From: Styela clava
Lineage: Eukaryota; Chordata; Ascidiacea; Stolidobranchia; Styelidae
NCBI RefSeq assembly: GCF_964204865.1
Contig: NC_135254.1
Span: 10,793,001 to 10,857,000, forward strand
Length of the DNA stretch: 64,000 nucleotides
Direction: 5' to 3'
The position numbers were made by a program, and so were the translations under genes. The notes beneath the pieces were generated by a model. The model was not told the DNA's origin. It ran no database searches and saw only the letters and a list, made by a program, of their open reading frames with translations. Of this stretch, positions 11,125 through 24,805 are shown in pieces (the first letter of the stretch is position 1; each line of letters begins with the position of its first letter).

Positions 11125-13769
11125 AAACCATATTCAAAGTTCTTCACAATGCAAATGGGAAGAATATTATGCGGTTAACGTTTCTTGACTTTGTCTAAGT
11201 TATATTCCGGATATCAGACATTTTCAAAAAAATATATTTTTCACACATACCAACTTAAAACACATGTAAATCTATATCTGTGTGCGTGTTTTTTCATTCA
11301 GTGTATCGGTGGAAACCAAAATTAAACATATTAGGACAATCCATCTATTATATGCTGATAGCCACCACCACATTCAGAGTGTAATAAACTGGGTTAGGAA
11401 TGCGGAACCGGAAATAATCTGGTCCACCGAGCTCTGTTCTTTATGTCTTGACTACTTCCTTATGTAATTGACTACTTCCATGGTTTCTTTTTTGGAGTGA
11501 AATTGTGGATGACACTTCATAAAAATAACGCCAACTGACAGCTCCAAACTTGATTGGAATTCTGATTCGAATTGATAATACATTCAATTATTCAGGCTGT
11601 ACTTGGGCATATGACAATGGCAAGAAAAGCCAACACTGCTTGAAAACACAATCAAACTCAGTTCAGGTGAATTAAACTGAATGTTCTCTTTGCCATTCAG
11701 ATTCCAAATTCAGATTTCAGATTCCGTAAAATAGATTATCACCATGTAATATAAATAGATTGAAATCATGTATTCAAATTTATATGAAAAATATGTAGAT
11801 TTTTTAATATTTTTCGAAATTGTTTTCGAGATCAGTTTGCTTTGATACATTTTAATTGTATATTTACTATGAACACATTTAAAACCTATATTAGTAAATT
11901 AAAAAAAAAACGAATGTAAGAAAGTTTTAATTTTATTTGGTTATTGTATTACAATCTTGGAGAAACTGTCATTGCCATTATCCTAATGTTTAGTACAAAA
12001 CAATATTATTTAGTTTATATACTCTGTCGAATAACTTATCCTCGAACGTAAGGGCAGTCAGCTAACTAAAGAAAATCATTCGAGCATGTACGTTTTTACG
12101 TCACAACTCACAAATGCCGCCATCGGTATCACATCATGAGAAAGCGTTTACCAAGATTTTATTTGCGCTTCTTGTTTTCTTTTGAGATATCTAGGTCAGT
12201 GGTTTCCAAACTTTTCAGAGTTGGGACCCACTAATTATTACCACAGCTTTTGGCGGCCCAATTAACTTTAATTAAATTTTTTTTTATGACATAACACAGA
12301 ACACAGCACTGGCTAATCATTGTAAAACTACCGGGTTTCCTCGAAAATAAGACCAGGCCTGAAAATAAGATAATAATTTGAATTTTCAAATGATTTTAAT
12401 TAAACCTTACCCTTAAAATAAATTTAAAATGTATGGAGGAGGAAAGGTTCATTGGCCTGAGGTAAGGTGAAGATCACACCACTATTCAAGATTGTGTGAT
12501 ATCACAATTATGATATTTGTCACTTGATTTTTGTATAGGAAATACAAATAGAAACAATGGACGTCGGTTTTTATATAATGTTTAGTAAAAAATCTTGTGA
12601 TTTTCTACAATGTGATTATATTTTTGATAAATGAACACAAAAGACCTCTTCCAAAAACAACCATAGTGTTATTCTTCAAAAGAAAATAAATCTGAATCCT
12701 GACTAAATTTCAGGGAAACACGTTAAGAAGTGCTGTACAGTGTACAAAACACTATGCGTAAAAAAGCCACATGGTCATTCTTGTTACTTTGAAAAGATCG
12801 TAAAAAGGAAACTTTCACAGATTAGAATTTAATTTATTTTGTTTTTATGAAGATTTACGTATTCGAGTCGCCCCCGATCCTAATAACCAGTATAATTAAC
12901 CAAATCTTTCGACATCTTTTCACGACCCACTAAGATTCCTTTTGCGACCCACCAGTGGTTTGCCACCCATAGTTTGGGAACCGCTGATCTAGGTCATATT
13001 TGAACAAATACATTCAATTTAAAAAATTAATTTGTGAATATATGCTCACAAACCAATTTTGTATTGAATATATAAACGATACCACCAAGTTTCAAATTAT
13101 TAATATCAGTTATTGCAAGAAGAATGTCAATGGCCTCCACAAACAAAGAATGAAAAAAACTTCACAAAAAATGTTTCTAATTCAGAAGGAAACGTGAGAT
13201 GGCTGGTATCAGGATAAAGCTTTCCATAGATTATGACTTTAATTTACTCGAGTTTAGAAATATTTGTTGAAAACACTTGATAATTAGACAATAGTGCTTG
13301 TGTACCCGTTTTCATTTATGGTGGGAAATAGAGAGCCAAGGAATATCACAATGTATCCATAATATACTATATCAAACTTATATTATTGAACGGGACGCTT
13401 GAAAAAGGGCAAATGTATTTCAAAGAAACCATTAGCAGTTCAGATCATGTCATGAGAGTTATACAAATCTAGATCCTCCTTAGTTGGTTCGTATGCCACT
13501 TCCGGTCCTCGCCGCATTTAAAAAAACGCATCAGCAGATGACTTAACTACACGTGACTTGCCTTTATAATGAAAGAACCGAATTTCACATCCGAATATTA
13601 CTAAATAAATTTATTTTGTTTCAATAAATATCAGTCAACACAAGAGCAGAAGTTCAAGAACAAGTAGTAATAGTTAAAGTAACAATGTGTATATGTGTCT
13701 CGGAAAGAATAACATGATTCAGGATTGAACAAAAATGACAAAGGGTGATCGCCATTTATATTCAACATG
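11125..13769. other. Spacer after vWA copy 1
   Basis: To about 12.1 kb it matches the flank of vWA copy 2 (41.7-42.5 kb), including the lost last codons of FN3 up to about 11199. Then comes the hAT element at 12197-12986, and from about 13.06 kb the duplicated 3' flank of gene 2. No gene seen. Confidence 0.6.
12197..12986. mobile_element. Non-autonomous hAT element
   Basis: Begins CAGTGGTTTCCAAACTTTTC and ends AGTTTGGGAACCGCTG, the classic hAT terminal motif. It is flanked by a perfect 8-bp duplication ATCTAGGT (12189-12196 and 12987-12994). The 790-bp interior shows no transposase. It lies between vWA copy 1 and gene 2. Confidence 0.88.
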
Positions 13770-16700
13770 TCAAGCATCATATTCATTTTCAGGCATTGAA
13801 TTGATGTACGGATGTTCTTTTGTTGTACGATCATTCATTTCTTCGTACTGATGATCTCCGTCTTTTATTTCTTCATAATTATGTGGGATTTCATAATTAC
13901 CTTCTTTTTCTTCTCTTAACTCATTATTTCCGGAGTTCAATTGTGATGTTTGAATTTTATCATATTGTACATAAGAAACCGGGACGTCATTAACAATCCC
14001 ATTCATCTCTGAAAGACGTTGTGGTTGAGTTGCGATTTTTTTAGAAATTCCCCTGTAAACAACAATAAACTTGAAATAATTCACACGTAGGCTTTTGAAT
14101 AAGAAACAATGGATTTTTTTTTTTATTGAATTGCTTCTAATAACATATATTAGCTAAACGTCATCGTGATCGGACGAAAATGTTAGAGCCCAGTATTTAA
14201 GACATTGTTCCAGACATTGAGATTGTTACTGCTGTATAAAAGATTTTATTTAACTTATTCAATTGAGAGGAAATACTCAAAATCGTTTAAAACTTACACA
14301 TTTTATTGTTGGATCGAACAATTCTCACCTCATTACTCTGCATCTACGAATCAGCAAAACAATTCCAAATAAAATGACTGCAAGAATCAATGTGAAAATG
14401 GATGAGATAATTGCAACCAATAGAATGTTGTGTTCTGCAATATATTTCCATATATAATAAGAATCATAAACCTCAATAAATTTATCAGGTGCGACCACAA
14501 ACAACTACCTAACAGTACAGAAAACGGGTTAAATATGAGTTGTAAAAGACAAAAAGTCAGTGAGCATATTGAACCACAAAATAGTAGTTTAGAAAATCAA
14601 ATTATAAGCACTTGAGACTAATGTCTCTTATAATTTGTAAGCTATATAATCTTACCACTAGAAGTCGTTGTGGTAGTATTGATTGCACCAGTGGGAATGA
14701 GAATGTTTATCTCAGTAGTTTTTGTGTAATTTGCATTGGCAGACAATGCGGAAGTATGTGTCATGTCAGTAGGAGTTGTAAATTCATGATATTTATTTGT
14801 TGTTGTCATTTCAACGGTTGAAGGGGTGGGCGTTGTTTCACAGGTAGTGTATCTTGAACAATTGGTCGTCTGAAGAAAGTAATTGTGATTTAGCAATATT
14901 TCGATTCAATATATGTACGATAATTTTTTATTTATTTCAGCGGTTATTTAAATCTGTATAATGTTCTTCAAAAAGTTTAAAAATATAAAAAAGCTCACAA
15001 AAATATTGATTCACATGCTAATGAAAAATATCGAAAGTGAATAATTCAGATGAATCAGAAACCTTTTTGGTAATTCGTCAATAGCCAGGTCCTGCGACCT
15101 GAATCAGAAATATTGAAGATTCACTTTTGAAAGTGCAGCTTATACATTAATATAGTAAAAACTAATAAAAAAAACATAGAATGATAATCATTTTTCTTTT
15201 AAGCACTTTAGAAGATCAAAAATTGTTAAATTACTACAAAAAGTGGCTTTCCCTATTTTTTACCTCAAAATTAGAACCAATGCAATTATTGGGCCCCATC
15301 CTGCTCGAGTCAATGCATGTCCGATTTCTTACTTTCATCATAGAGCTGCAGTTACATATACTCCACGATGACCAGGTTTCCCAGTATTTTCCTACACAGT
15401 GTAAACATAATCATACGTACGATTCCTCTTTTTATTGATTTTATTCGTGGTCCATATTCCAACTATATCATATTCTAAACTTTATGCTCTTTTAATTTGT
15501 TGAATCTTACAACTAAATATAGATTCAGAGCCAGGTTTTTTTTGTCATAATTGAAACTAAGTTAAGTTGGAGTTCGTGTAAATTTGTATTCCTTTTCGCC
15601 GTTTGAATTCGTCTCAACTCGCTTGTCACCAGACATTTTACTCACCGATATGGCGTTGACACACCAATCCTTTCAACCCTGTTGCTCCAGTGTCACAGTC
15701 CATCGTATGCCATAGAAGATTTGCGTCATAAGTTTTTTGTTCACCTATCGATACACAAGTCTGTGTTCCACTATCAGTATCATGATTGTTTGGTTCTCCT
15801 TCATCCCAACGAATGAATGAAAGGTTTGTTCCGTCGTTCCATTGAAACATCGACTTTGATTTGTCATAAACAAGTCCAATGTAAAATGTGTATGGTTCTC
15901 CTGTAATAAGACATATCATATCGTCACGCTAATAATCGAATTGCGTAAGTCATTTTTGGCGATTTCGAGTTTTTTTTATAAATTAGGTATTTATGTAATG
16001 CTGCGCACCTGTCTGTTAAATCAGATTTTATTTTAAGAATTCCGAAACCCATAAAAATGGAGATTTAGTATTACAGGCACATTTGTGCAATTGTTTCGTC
16101 ATAATGAATTATCATTGTTACCGCAGGACTATTGTGACGTCACAAAGGCAAAATAACCTCGGCCAAGTATTTTCGAGTTTTTGCATCTCGGATTCTAGCT
16201 TAGCGCGTATTAATTTGAATTTTTACTACAGTATAGGAAGACGTGCACTTGTGATATTCACTGTCCGAGTCCAATTCACCTTGGTTGGCTTTTATATTGG
16301 GTGCATTGCTGTTTTATTCTTTATATTTATTCTTAGTCTAATTTCGGTGGATGTGCAGAACATGTTATATCGATGAAATATATATTTTTAAACATAAAAA
16401 ATAATGTAATTGAAACTGATTAGCTATTTTGGGGATTAGACATTGTAGATACTGAGAATTACATTCGTTTTTGGAATGTTTTGTTTTCAGGACTTGTGCA
16501 TATAGTAAAGATGCAAAATTGCGTATGTCCCCAAGTCATACACACATTTCTGCCTAAGTCACAGTGCGCCATTATGACGTCACAACCTAAATCCGGCTAC
16601 GATCAAAACATTGAACCATGGCAAATCATTGACTCTCAATGGCACAACAATATCATTAGGAAGTTTTTTACGTTTTTCTCAAAACTGCTAAAAATGACTT

Positions 16701-19494
16701 ACGCAATTCGGTTATTAGCGTGACGATATTGTTTTATACTGCTAGGGCACGTCTAGACAAGTGTTTTAGCGATGAACAATCGGTTGAAGCGTTAGCTCTA
16801 ACTGTGTTGGCATTGCAGATTACGCATCTTCGTTTCAAAAGCCATCCCACGTCACCCGTGGGTGCAATGAATTGATCAGACAACGCCAAACAGTTATAGA
16901 ATCTCCCTATATATTGTTAGATATCAGTGGTTTTTGTACAGGTCCGCGTTCGCGTCCTTGTGTGTGTCATATCCCACAGGGATCGGACTTATTGCATTTC
17001 GTTCGTAATGCCATCAACGACCGAAGTTATTATATCGGCGCAATACATACACATTCATTGACTTTCAATACTTACAATAATGCACGTACCTGATCCATCA
17101 AAAATGAGTGCTTTTATAAATCTTTGTGTTATTTTATTCTTTATTAATGCTAATTCGCCTCCTTCATTTTTGCAAAATGTTTTCGAATATTCATAAGAAC
17201 TTGAACTACCACCCGGTGAAACATAATATTCATAACTTCCATTGGGAAACCAGTTTCCTCGACCTGTTTCACAAATGAAATACCAAATATTTGAAAAATA
17301 CCAGAATCTCGAAACATGCGCAGCGAAAATGCACGGTGGAACGAGATGCCATCAGGTATTGCAGGCGCTTGGTTTTCTTTAAATACTAAAGTCAAAAATA
17401 AAGAGAAGCGGTAATATAGGGACTATTTAAAATTTTTTGGAATATTAGCTATTTTATCACCTTTTGATTAGAGCGAATAGCATAGTTAAAGGCAACGGCG
17501 TGAGTCAGTGGAAACATTCGTAACATAATTACAAAAAGACGTGTGTTCGACGTGACTTATGTGAAAGAGTTTAACAGAGCCCATTGTTCATTTCCCAATC
17601 TCTTTTTAGCATTAATTGTAATAATTGGTCAGTTTTCGGGAAATGAAGACGTAATAATATAATTTTAAAATGAGTTTTCCATTCTCACCTAGTTGAGTCG
17701 GAGCTGTGTTCATAAAGGCACAGGTAGCGGATGGCGTGCATATCTAAAAACAACGTTCAAATTGTTCATTTGGGCATGCAAGTATTTTAACCGAGCCAAC
17801 TATAATAAACAAGCATTTTGAACGGAAAGTCAATCATAATAAGTTATATATCTAAAAAACGTTTACTTCAGACTGTGTTGCCGTGTCATTGCATAAGTAT
17901 GGACCAATTCTTCCGCTGTCAACACAAGTTCGGTTAGGCTGTCTTATTCCCGGGCATTCACAACTTCCCCAAGATTCCAATGATCCCCAATTCCAGCCTG
18001 CAGAAACATACAGAGTAAAATAGGAAGTATATTCTTTACAACTAAGTATTCTGGATCAATTTTGTATCAGTAAATGTAAATCAAGATGAACTTTTAATAC
18101 AGTATGAGCGGAAGAAACAATAGCATAGCTGTGCAAGGTATATAAGTAGTGATAAGATCAAAAACAGTTAGTTATTTTTGCTTGCAGTAAATTTATGATA
18201 TTTTGAAACTGCTTTCTTTAAACATAATTTATCCTGTTAAATTTAAAATATTGGACCCAGATAACCCAATTCTCAATTTTGCTCAAAGCAAAGTTAGTCG
18301 CACTCATTCGGAATAAAGTATACTAGTATCTGATAAATATACGGGCGGTCGCTAAAATGCCAAGTGTCATTGCAATTATACAGTATTTTGGTGGTGCAAT
18401 AAACACCAGCGGATGCCTGCTGATGCGTTACTATAAGCAGTTCAAATTAATGCTATAATGAGCATAATCATGGGCAGTAACTCTTGACATGGTTAAAATT
18501 TACCAAATTGGCGTTAAAATATATAAATAGTTATTTGCATAAAGATTATGACTCTTGTGTTTTACAAAGTTCAGACGACCATTTATTGCATGAAAGATTA
18601 GTCCGTATTCACAAAAAATACATAATCTACAAATTAAGTATACATTTATTACAAACAAATGTTGTTACCGATTAATCGTTGGCAGACAAATCCAGTTGGC
18701 AAATTCGCAGCGCAGGCGACGTCATACCACGGTAGATTTGCATAATACGTGAGAAACCATCCCATAGCAACACACGGTTGGGGTCTCCCACTAGAAGGTT
18801 CTCCTGAGTTCCAGTTAATGTAGGTTAGTTCTGAATTGTCATTCCATATGAAGGTATTACTTGTGCCAACTTCGTTTAATGCAATATAAAATCCATAGGG
18901 TTGTCCTGTGGATAATGAAATGCCTTAGCTTAGGGTAATAAAACGTTTTGTCGTGTGTAATATTTGTCCAATATAACCATGAATGATTGGGGCTGTTGAA
19001 CATAATTGGAAACATGTGCGAACACTTGAATACTGATGAATTAAGAATATTAAGAATTCATAAACCAACGTATGGGGATTTCTCGCGCAAATCCCCAAAC
19101 CGATGAGCAAAGGATTCTAATGACTATGATGATAAATAACCTCAAGCAAATTCATTCAGGGATTTGGGATAAAACGTGAAATATCCTATTTACCTGAGGT
19201 AGCTGAGACTTGATTCTGAATAAACGTTTGAATCTCACTCGTTTTTATCATTGCCATCTCACCATCATTGTTTTTACAGAATGTTTCACCATCGGCATAT
19301 GGTTTTATATCATTCTTTCCGGATACGTAGTATTGGTAACTTCCAAATGCATTCCACTCACCTCTACCTGGTTCGCAAAAATAAAGAGTTTATGAATAAG
19401 CACATAGTATGAAAGACCGGATGATATATCATATATACCAACCTGCGTTAACGACGGCAATCATCCAAGCAAATATCAAAAGTTGCTCTTTCAT
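13770..19494 (-). CDS. Receptor gene 2: CTLD-TSP1-CTLD-TSP1-stalk-TM, short Tyr tail
   Basis: Complete 11-exon gene encoding 602 residues: 19494-19443, 19367-19194, 18905-18669, 17997-17867, 17743-17689, 17263-17090, 15900-15646, 15391-15264, 14869-14656, 14434-14329, 14052-13770. All exons join in frame. The order is signal peptide (1-17), CTLD1 (18-154), TSP1A (155 to about 206, split over two exons), CTLD2 (217-359), TSP1B (360 to about 412), Thr-rich stalk, TM helix (about 477-503) and a tail of about 95 residues. CTLD2 has the EPN motif (GEPNNHD) but LLWHTMDC instead of the WND calcium motif, so classical calcium-dependent sugar binding is doubtful. The tail carries YDKI, YEIP, YEEI (the classical Src-family SH2 target) and YEEM. 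A MITE (15922-16725) sits in the intron within CTLD2. Gene 2 is a tandem relative of gene 1. Its divergent vWA partner is absent. A possible poly(A) signal lies at 13610-13615. Confidence 0.87.
15922..16725. mobile_element. MITE with about 40-bp inverted ends, copy 1
   Basis: Left end CGTCACGCTAATAATCGAAT and right end in inverse (ATTCGGTTATTAGCGTGACG), with the inverted match running about 40 bp through GCGTAAGTCATTTTT. It lies in the intron between the two CTLD2 exons of gene 2. No clear target duplication and no protein. A second copy is at 22828-23644. Confidence 0.82.
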
Positions 19495-20985
19495 TTCCGC
19501 GGCTAATTATCCAACATTTCCAACTTACCCATTAACATTTTAATTTGAATGTAAAAATTAAAATAAAACAAGGATGATATCTATTTGCGAGCTGAAAACG
19601 TTGTAAACTTCTTCGTCACAAAAATGAGAATATTCAAAAAAGTGTTTGCGTAAGAACCAGTATGGAAAACTAACGACATGAACTTTTCTTGACAATATTA
19701 AAACATCAAAAACTATGAACCGATTATATAGCACTACTAAATTTCTTTCAAAGCTAATAATGCAACAATATGCCATACTTAGGAATAAATGATTTGATTT
19801 CCCACAATAGCATTAAATATAGGTATTCAAAAATCTTCGATATTATTTTCAGTACACTGCGAATAATTATCAAATTTCTAGCCGTATTAATTTAAGTTTC
19901 AGAAGAGTAATGCAGATAAATCCTTAATTCGACTTGCCAGGATGAAATCATAAGCAATATGATCTGACATTTATTATTATACAATAATTGGGTCTAATAT
20001 GAGTAATGAAGTTAACATTTTTAGACATGTAAAAATAAAGTGTTTGTGGGGGAAGGAAAGAGTAAAACTTACTATCATGAGTGGGACGTTTCAGTAACCT
20101 TTCAGTTACAACGTTTTTTAAATGACAGCAAAGAGATGATTAATGACGAAATTTCCTTCAGACGACGATGCTTATCACAAAGCTAATTAGCATTATTATA
20201 GTATTCTCTAGTAACTTATGTTCTGTTATGCATTGAGAAAACCATACAAAAAAATAGTACATTTTAAAAAATGACAAAACTCGGATATCAAAATGTAAAA
20301 ATTACAACAGGGTTGGCCTAATGCTATTTAGTTGAGATTTGAACGAAACAATTAGTTTCTATTCTAAAAATAAATATATGTATTATATTTCAATGTGAAT
20401 TAAAAATAATATCGTCTAGTGCCATTTCACATGGTTTTCATAAATAAAAAGTGAGTTGCGAAAATAAAATTACAAAACTCCTAAATGCAAGTATATACAA
20501 GTGATATAGTGATCACTGACTCATAGATATATTAATGCGGTAATGTAATAAAAACGGATGTTTTCCTATATTTCATAAAAATGTCTTTTTATGCATTATA
20601 ATAAAACAGTTAAATTTGAGGTGAGATACAAGCGGGTCCTACTGGATTTAGAGGTAATGTCAAAGACATAATATATATAAGCAATGGCATTCTTGCGGTT
20701 TTGCTATCTTCGGGTACTAGGAATCAGAAATCGATTAGTTGGAGTTCAATTACGACGAAATAGCCTATGGGTTCATCACTACAGCATCGACAACAACAGT
20801 AATTTAGAAAAACGATTTATATGTCCATTTTGTGTTCACAATTTGCACGGGGCTCTATTGCATTCAAATACCCATCTTTTATTGTTACTTCAGATTTCAA
20901 GATTGGACACCGGGCTGTCATCATCTACATTCTACAACAACAAACGGCCCGTCAGGCGGTAATGTTACTTGAGCATAACGACCAA
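19495..20985. other. Spacer between gene 2 and the gene 5 pseudogene
   Basis: Holds the upstream flank of gene 2 (to about 20.4 kb) and, from about 20.69 kb, sequence matching the 3' UTR of gene 5 in reverse. A junction between two duplications lies around 20.40-20.69 kb. No gene seen. Confidence 0.6.
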
Positions 20986-21897
20986 TTAGACGTCTTTTGT
21001 CACAATGACATATTCATCACCTTTTGGACCAATAACTGTCCTTTGTATTCTATTCTGCCTTCTGACTGCCGTGGTCTTATCAATTTCCTCGTATACATCC
21101 TGTTCACATGATTTAAAACTTGGATTGACCGGTGTTGCAACTTTTATGTAGTCATCTTCAAGACTCCCTTCTTTAGCTAGAGATGGACGGATAAAACATT
21201 TTTGGGGATGTATTTATTTGTTTTTGAATAACGTTTAATTTTAACATTGTAATTATTTTCATCATCGTTGTAATATTGAGTGTCAAATTGGGACAATTTC
21301 TCGAGTGCAGAATACATGTTTTGAAGAGAATCGACTTACATATATCACGTACCTTGGACAGAAGTAAATTCATAAAGGTTCGTGCTTTGAGTTGTTTTTG
21401 TTGATCGGGTTGGTATAATATATGTCGATGCCGTTGAAAAGATTTTGTCTACCGTAGTCTGAGAACTGGTTTTATCCGATGTCGATATTGCCTCTAGAGT
21501 TGTCTGCTGGACTGATTGGTTGACGAAGTGCAAAGCAAAGACAGTCGCCTTATCATAAACTGTTGGGGCGATGTTGTCAGCGTTTGCAGGTGATGTTGTC
21601 GATTCGTCCAACCCGAAACCAGATGAGCCCAGAACAGCTATTTAAAAAATCACAATAACTAAGCTTCAACATTTATGATACTTGAGTCATTCAGAGTAAT
21701 TTTTTATAAAAACACGAAAACCCTGATACATTTTTATTATTTATTTCACATCTTCGATTCTAGAAAGTAAAGTTTTGGTGCTATCTAAATCTATATTATG
21801 CAAATTTTTTAATTTATATTGCAACAGTATTGCAAAACTCTTACTTGTAAATTCCCTGACACAGAAGATCGATCCAGTAAAAGAAGAAGAATCGCAT
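20986..21897 (-). pseudogene. Pseudogene of receptor gene 5 (internal deletion)
   Basis: Inverted remnant of gene 5 (54.6-59.3 kb). Retained parts are a signal-peptide exon (21897-21845, MRFFFFYW), the Ser/Thr-rich exon (21637-21353, with DESTTSP and TTQSTNLYE), part of the next intron, and the last 66 or so codons of the cytoplasmic tail (about 21185-20986, with DDYIKV, DVYEEI, DEYVIV and a TAA stop). The lectin exons, stalk-TM exon and most of the tail are missing. Around 21185 the intron sequence joins tail coding sequence directly, a simple deletion of about 3.8 kb relative to gene 5. The first exon also has an indel, so it ends in phase 2 while the next exon needs phase 1. The 3' flank still matches the 3' UTR of gene 5. 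It cannot encode the receptor. Confidence 0.85.
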
Positions 21898-22827
21898 TTC
21901 TACGTTTACGTCAACATATATATTAAAATCTCAATAATAACTTGAAATCCCTTTCATCTTGAACAGCCAATCAAAAAATTTGCGCACGTGTGCCCAGCTC
22001 AAATCGTTTTATCCTGCCTCCTACAAACCCTATCCAATCGTCTTATTTATTTCACAGACCTACAAAATATTGCATGTTCTGTTACTTCCCTGTATTGCCC
22101 TATTTTAAAGATATAACTTTAATCCTCCTCAGCGATTAATGAACAGAATTTATGTATGCAAAATGGATATAATTTTTCAGTTTCATTAAGTTTAGACATC
22201 CCACTCGTTTACATTATTTGTTTTGACGTGTTTTATATACGTAGTTTCTACATCACCACGCTTTCCTATTCTTGCTAATATACGTACATGCATGCAGCTA
22301 TACGTAATGTTGTTTTGAGTCGATAAATTTTTAACAAGACATTTACACAATGTGAATTATATGAAAAAAAGATGGTGAAACTTTTAGAGATCTTACAGTA
22401 AGTTTATTATTGTTCACACTTGTTCTGTCATATGTAACTCCAAAGTAATTAATTGTGTTGGTGGACAAGAACCCTCTCCTAAATTTATTGTATGTTTTTC
22501 CACATATGTGACTTTTGGTTGAATACAACTATATAAAACTAAACTCAGTTACTTTGTAGCTCCATTCATAAATCGTGGTTGAGCTTAACAAATCTTGTAA
22601 CATAGCCCTGATTAGGCAACAAAATTTTGGACAAATAATGGCTGTGACCTCCAATTCAGGAAGTTTGATTAAAATTTATATGAATTTACAATGAAAGCTA
22701 TATATGTGAAGGTAAACTAGTAATATATATTTGCGAAATGCGTTTTAATTCAATGTTCGATTAAAATAAATAATTTAGTAAAATAAATAAGTTAGTAAAA
22801 AATTCTCTGACTAAGTTTATTGCATAT

Positions 22828-23644
22828 CGTCACGCTAACAACCGAATTGCGTAAGTCATTTTTGGCGATTTTGAGTTTGTTATAAAATAGGTATTTCTTT
22901 AATGCTGCGCACCTGTCTGTTCACTCAGATTTTACTTTAGGAATTCCGAAACCCATGAGAATGGAGATTTAGTATGACATGTATATTTGTGCAATTGTTT
23001 CGTCATAATGAATTATCATTGTTACCGCAGGACTATTGTGACGTCACAAAGGCAAAATATCCTCTGCTAAGTATTTTTGAGTTTTTGCATCTCGGATTCT
23101 ACATAGCGCGTATTAATTTGAATTTATACTACAGTATAGGAAGACGTGCACTTGTGATATTCACTGTCCGAGTCCAATTCACCTTGGTTGGCTTTTATAT
23201 TGGGTGCATTGCTGTTTTATTCTTTATATTTAATCTTAGTCTTATTTGGGTGTGCAGAACGTGTTATATTGATAAAATATATATTTTTAAACATGAAAAA
23301 TAATGTAATTGAAACTGATTAGCTATTTTGGGAATTAGACATTGTAGATACTCAGAATTACATTCGATTTTGGAATGTTTAGTTTTCAGGACTGGTGCAT
23401 ATAGTATACTTGCAAAATTGCGTATGTCCCCAAGTCATAGACACATTTCTGCCTAAGTCACAGTGCGCCATTATGACGCCACTTAAATGCGTGATACAAA
23501 TTACCTCAAATCCGGCTACGATCAAAAAATTGAACCCTGCCAAATTATTGACTCTAAATGGCATAACAATATCATTAGGAAGTTTTTTACGTTTTTCTCA
23601 AAACTGATAAAAATGACTTACGCAATTCGGTTATTATCGTGACG
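22828..23644. mobile_element. MITE with about 40-bp inverted ends, copy 2
   Basis: Nearly co-linear with the element at 15922-16725 over its whole length, with the same ends (CGTCACGCTAACAACCGAAT and CGGTTATTATCGTGACG). It lies between the gene 3 tail and the gene 5 pseudogene. Gene 4/gene 5 spacer sequence at the mirrored position lacks it, so it arrived after the inverted duplication or was lost from the other arm. Confidence 0.82.
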
Positions 23645-24599
23645 AAATGTATATTTGAATAAATGTCAAATTCTAACACGATTGTCAGCTCTACCACTAG
23701 ATGAAATTTGGTTTTGCATATTTCTTACCTTTATTGCGAGATTTAATAGACGAAACGGAAAAGCTAGATTTGATAAAAAATACCCATCGATTAAATTAAA
23801 TTGGCAGTGTAAATTTTTATATCTTGGAATGAAACATTGTTACCAAGTCGGAAAATGCAATGCTATGCATGATTAAAAAGTATGGATTCAGCTTTATTTA
23901 TGGAATCTTATGAATCGTTTTCTTTTTCTGTTTTATCAGTGTTTATAGTATACGGCAGAACAGCGTAACATATTCGAAAACTAAAAAATAGTCAAAATGT
24001 AAAAATAACTTGAAAAACCCTTCCAGATAACCAGACAAATTACTATTGTTCCCAATACATGTTTATATCGTGGCATCAAAGTAGATATAGTTTGGTAAAG
24101 ATTTAAACAACGACGGCGTTTTGTCGATTAACCGATCCGGGTCCGATCTCTGTGAATAGTTAACCAAGTAATTGTTCCAAATGCACAACGTGAAAGCAAC
24201 ACGATACTTTCCATTGGATTTAGATCGACATTCTGCTTTACTGCTTGTTTGTTTCATTGAAAAAGAATATCGTGACTATTTCCGAAAGTTTTGTTCACAC
24301 CTTCAATGAAAATAACGCTTTGGTAAAGCAGTTTGAATTGAATTGTTCAAATTTATATTTATTTCACAAAATCAATTTAAGTATATTCATCGTGAATTTA
24401 ACTTATATATTAGTACTATGTTGACCTTTTTGTCAGTTTTCTTTTGTAAATTGTCGACGATGGGGCGAAGTTGTTGAACCTTCATCATTCAATCAATTTA
24501 AAACAAGCTTCAAAATTACTATCGTAAAGTTAATTGGGATTAGAAAATATATTTTCAAAAACAAAGCAGGAGCAGTTTATAATCAACCCGGGGCGCTCC

Positions 24600-24805
24600 A
24601 GAGGTGTGTGTACCAATATGGGAGTAGCTAATTTTGTTCGCCTACTTTACATCAAATTATGTGAAGGTACTGAAACCTTTTGGCAGAGGGCTTGTTCACT
24701 TGGCTAACACAGACAGTCCCAATCTCGTAATAGAACTAAAATAGGGGGAATCGGAATAAAACTATGGCCTAACTCTAACCCGGTACAGACACTACGGAAG
24801 TAGCC
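24600..24805 (+). repeat. Dispersed ~205-bp repeat, copy 1
   Basis: Shares the order TACCAATATGGGAGTA, AACTAATTTTGTTCG-like, CTTGGCTAACACAGACAG, CTCGTAATAGAACTAAA, ACACTACGGAAGTA with the copies at 62195-62402 and 62855-63053. No terminal inverted repeats or coding capacity seen. Confidence 0.75.

Larger units (their letters stand above)
13080..20400. repeat. Tandem duplication unit, copy 2
   Basis: Counterpart of 120-5300. Similarity upstream of gene 2 fades near 20.4 kb, so the remaining 1.4 kb of the conserved divergent spacer and the vWA partner are absent. Confidence 0.85.

Noticed and set aside
15646-15900. Calcium-dependent mannose binding by CTLD2 of gene 2, from its EPN motif
   Set aside because: The partner WND motif is absent (LLWHTMDC), so sugar specificity cannot be claimed.
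20684-21111. Plus-strand frames of 92 and 96 codons
   Set aside because: They run antisense to the pseudogene tail and 3' UTR, so they are shadows.
22974-23303. Open frame of 109 codons, similar to 16083-16376
   Set aside because: Lies wholly inside the MITE, shows no known domain, and its similarity reflects the repeat itself.
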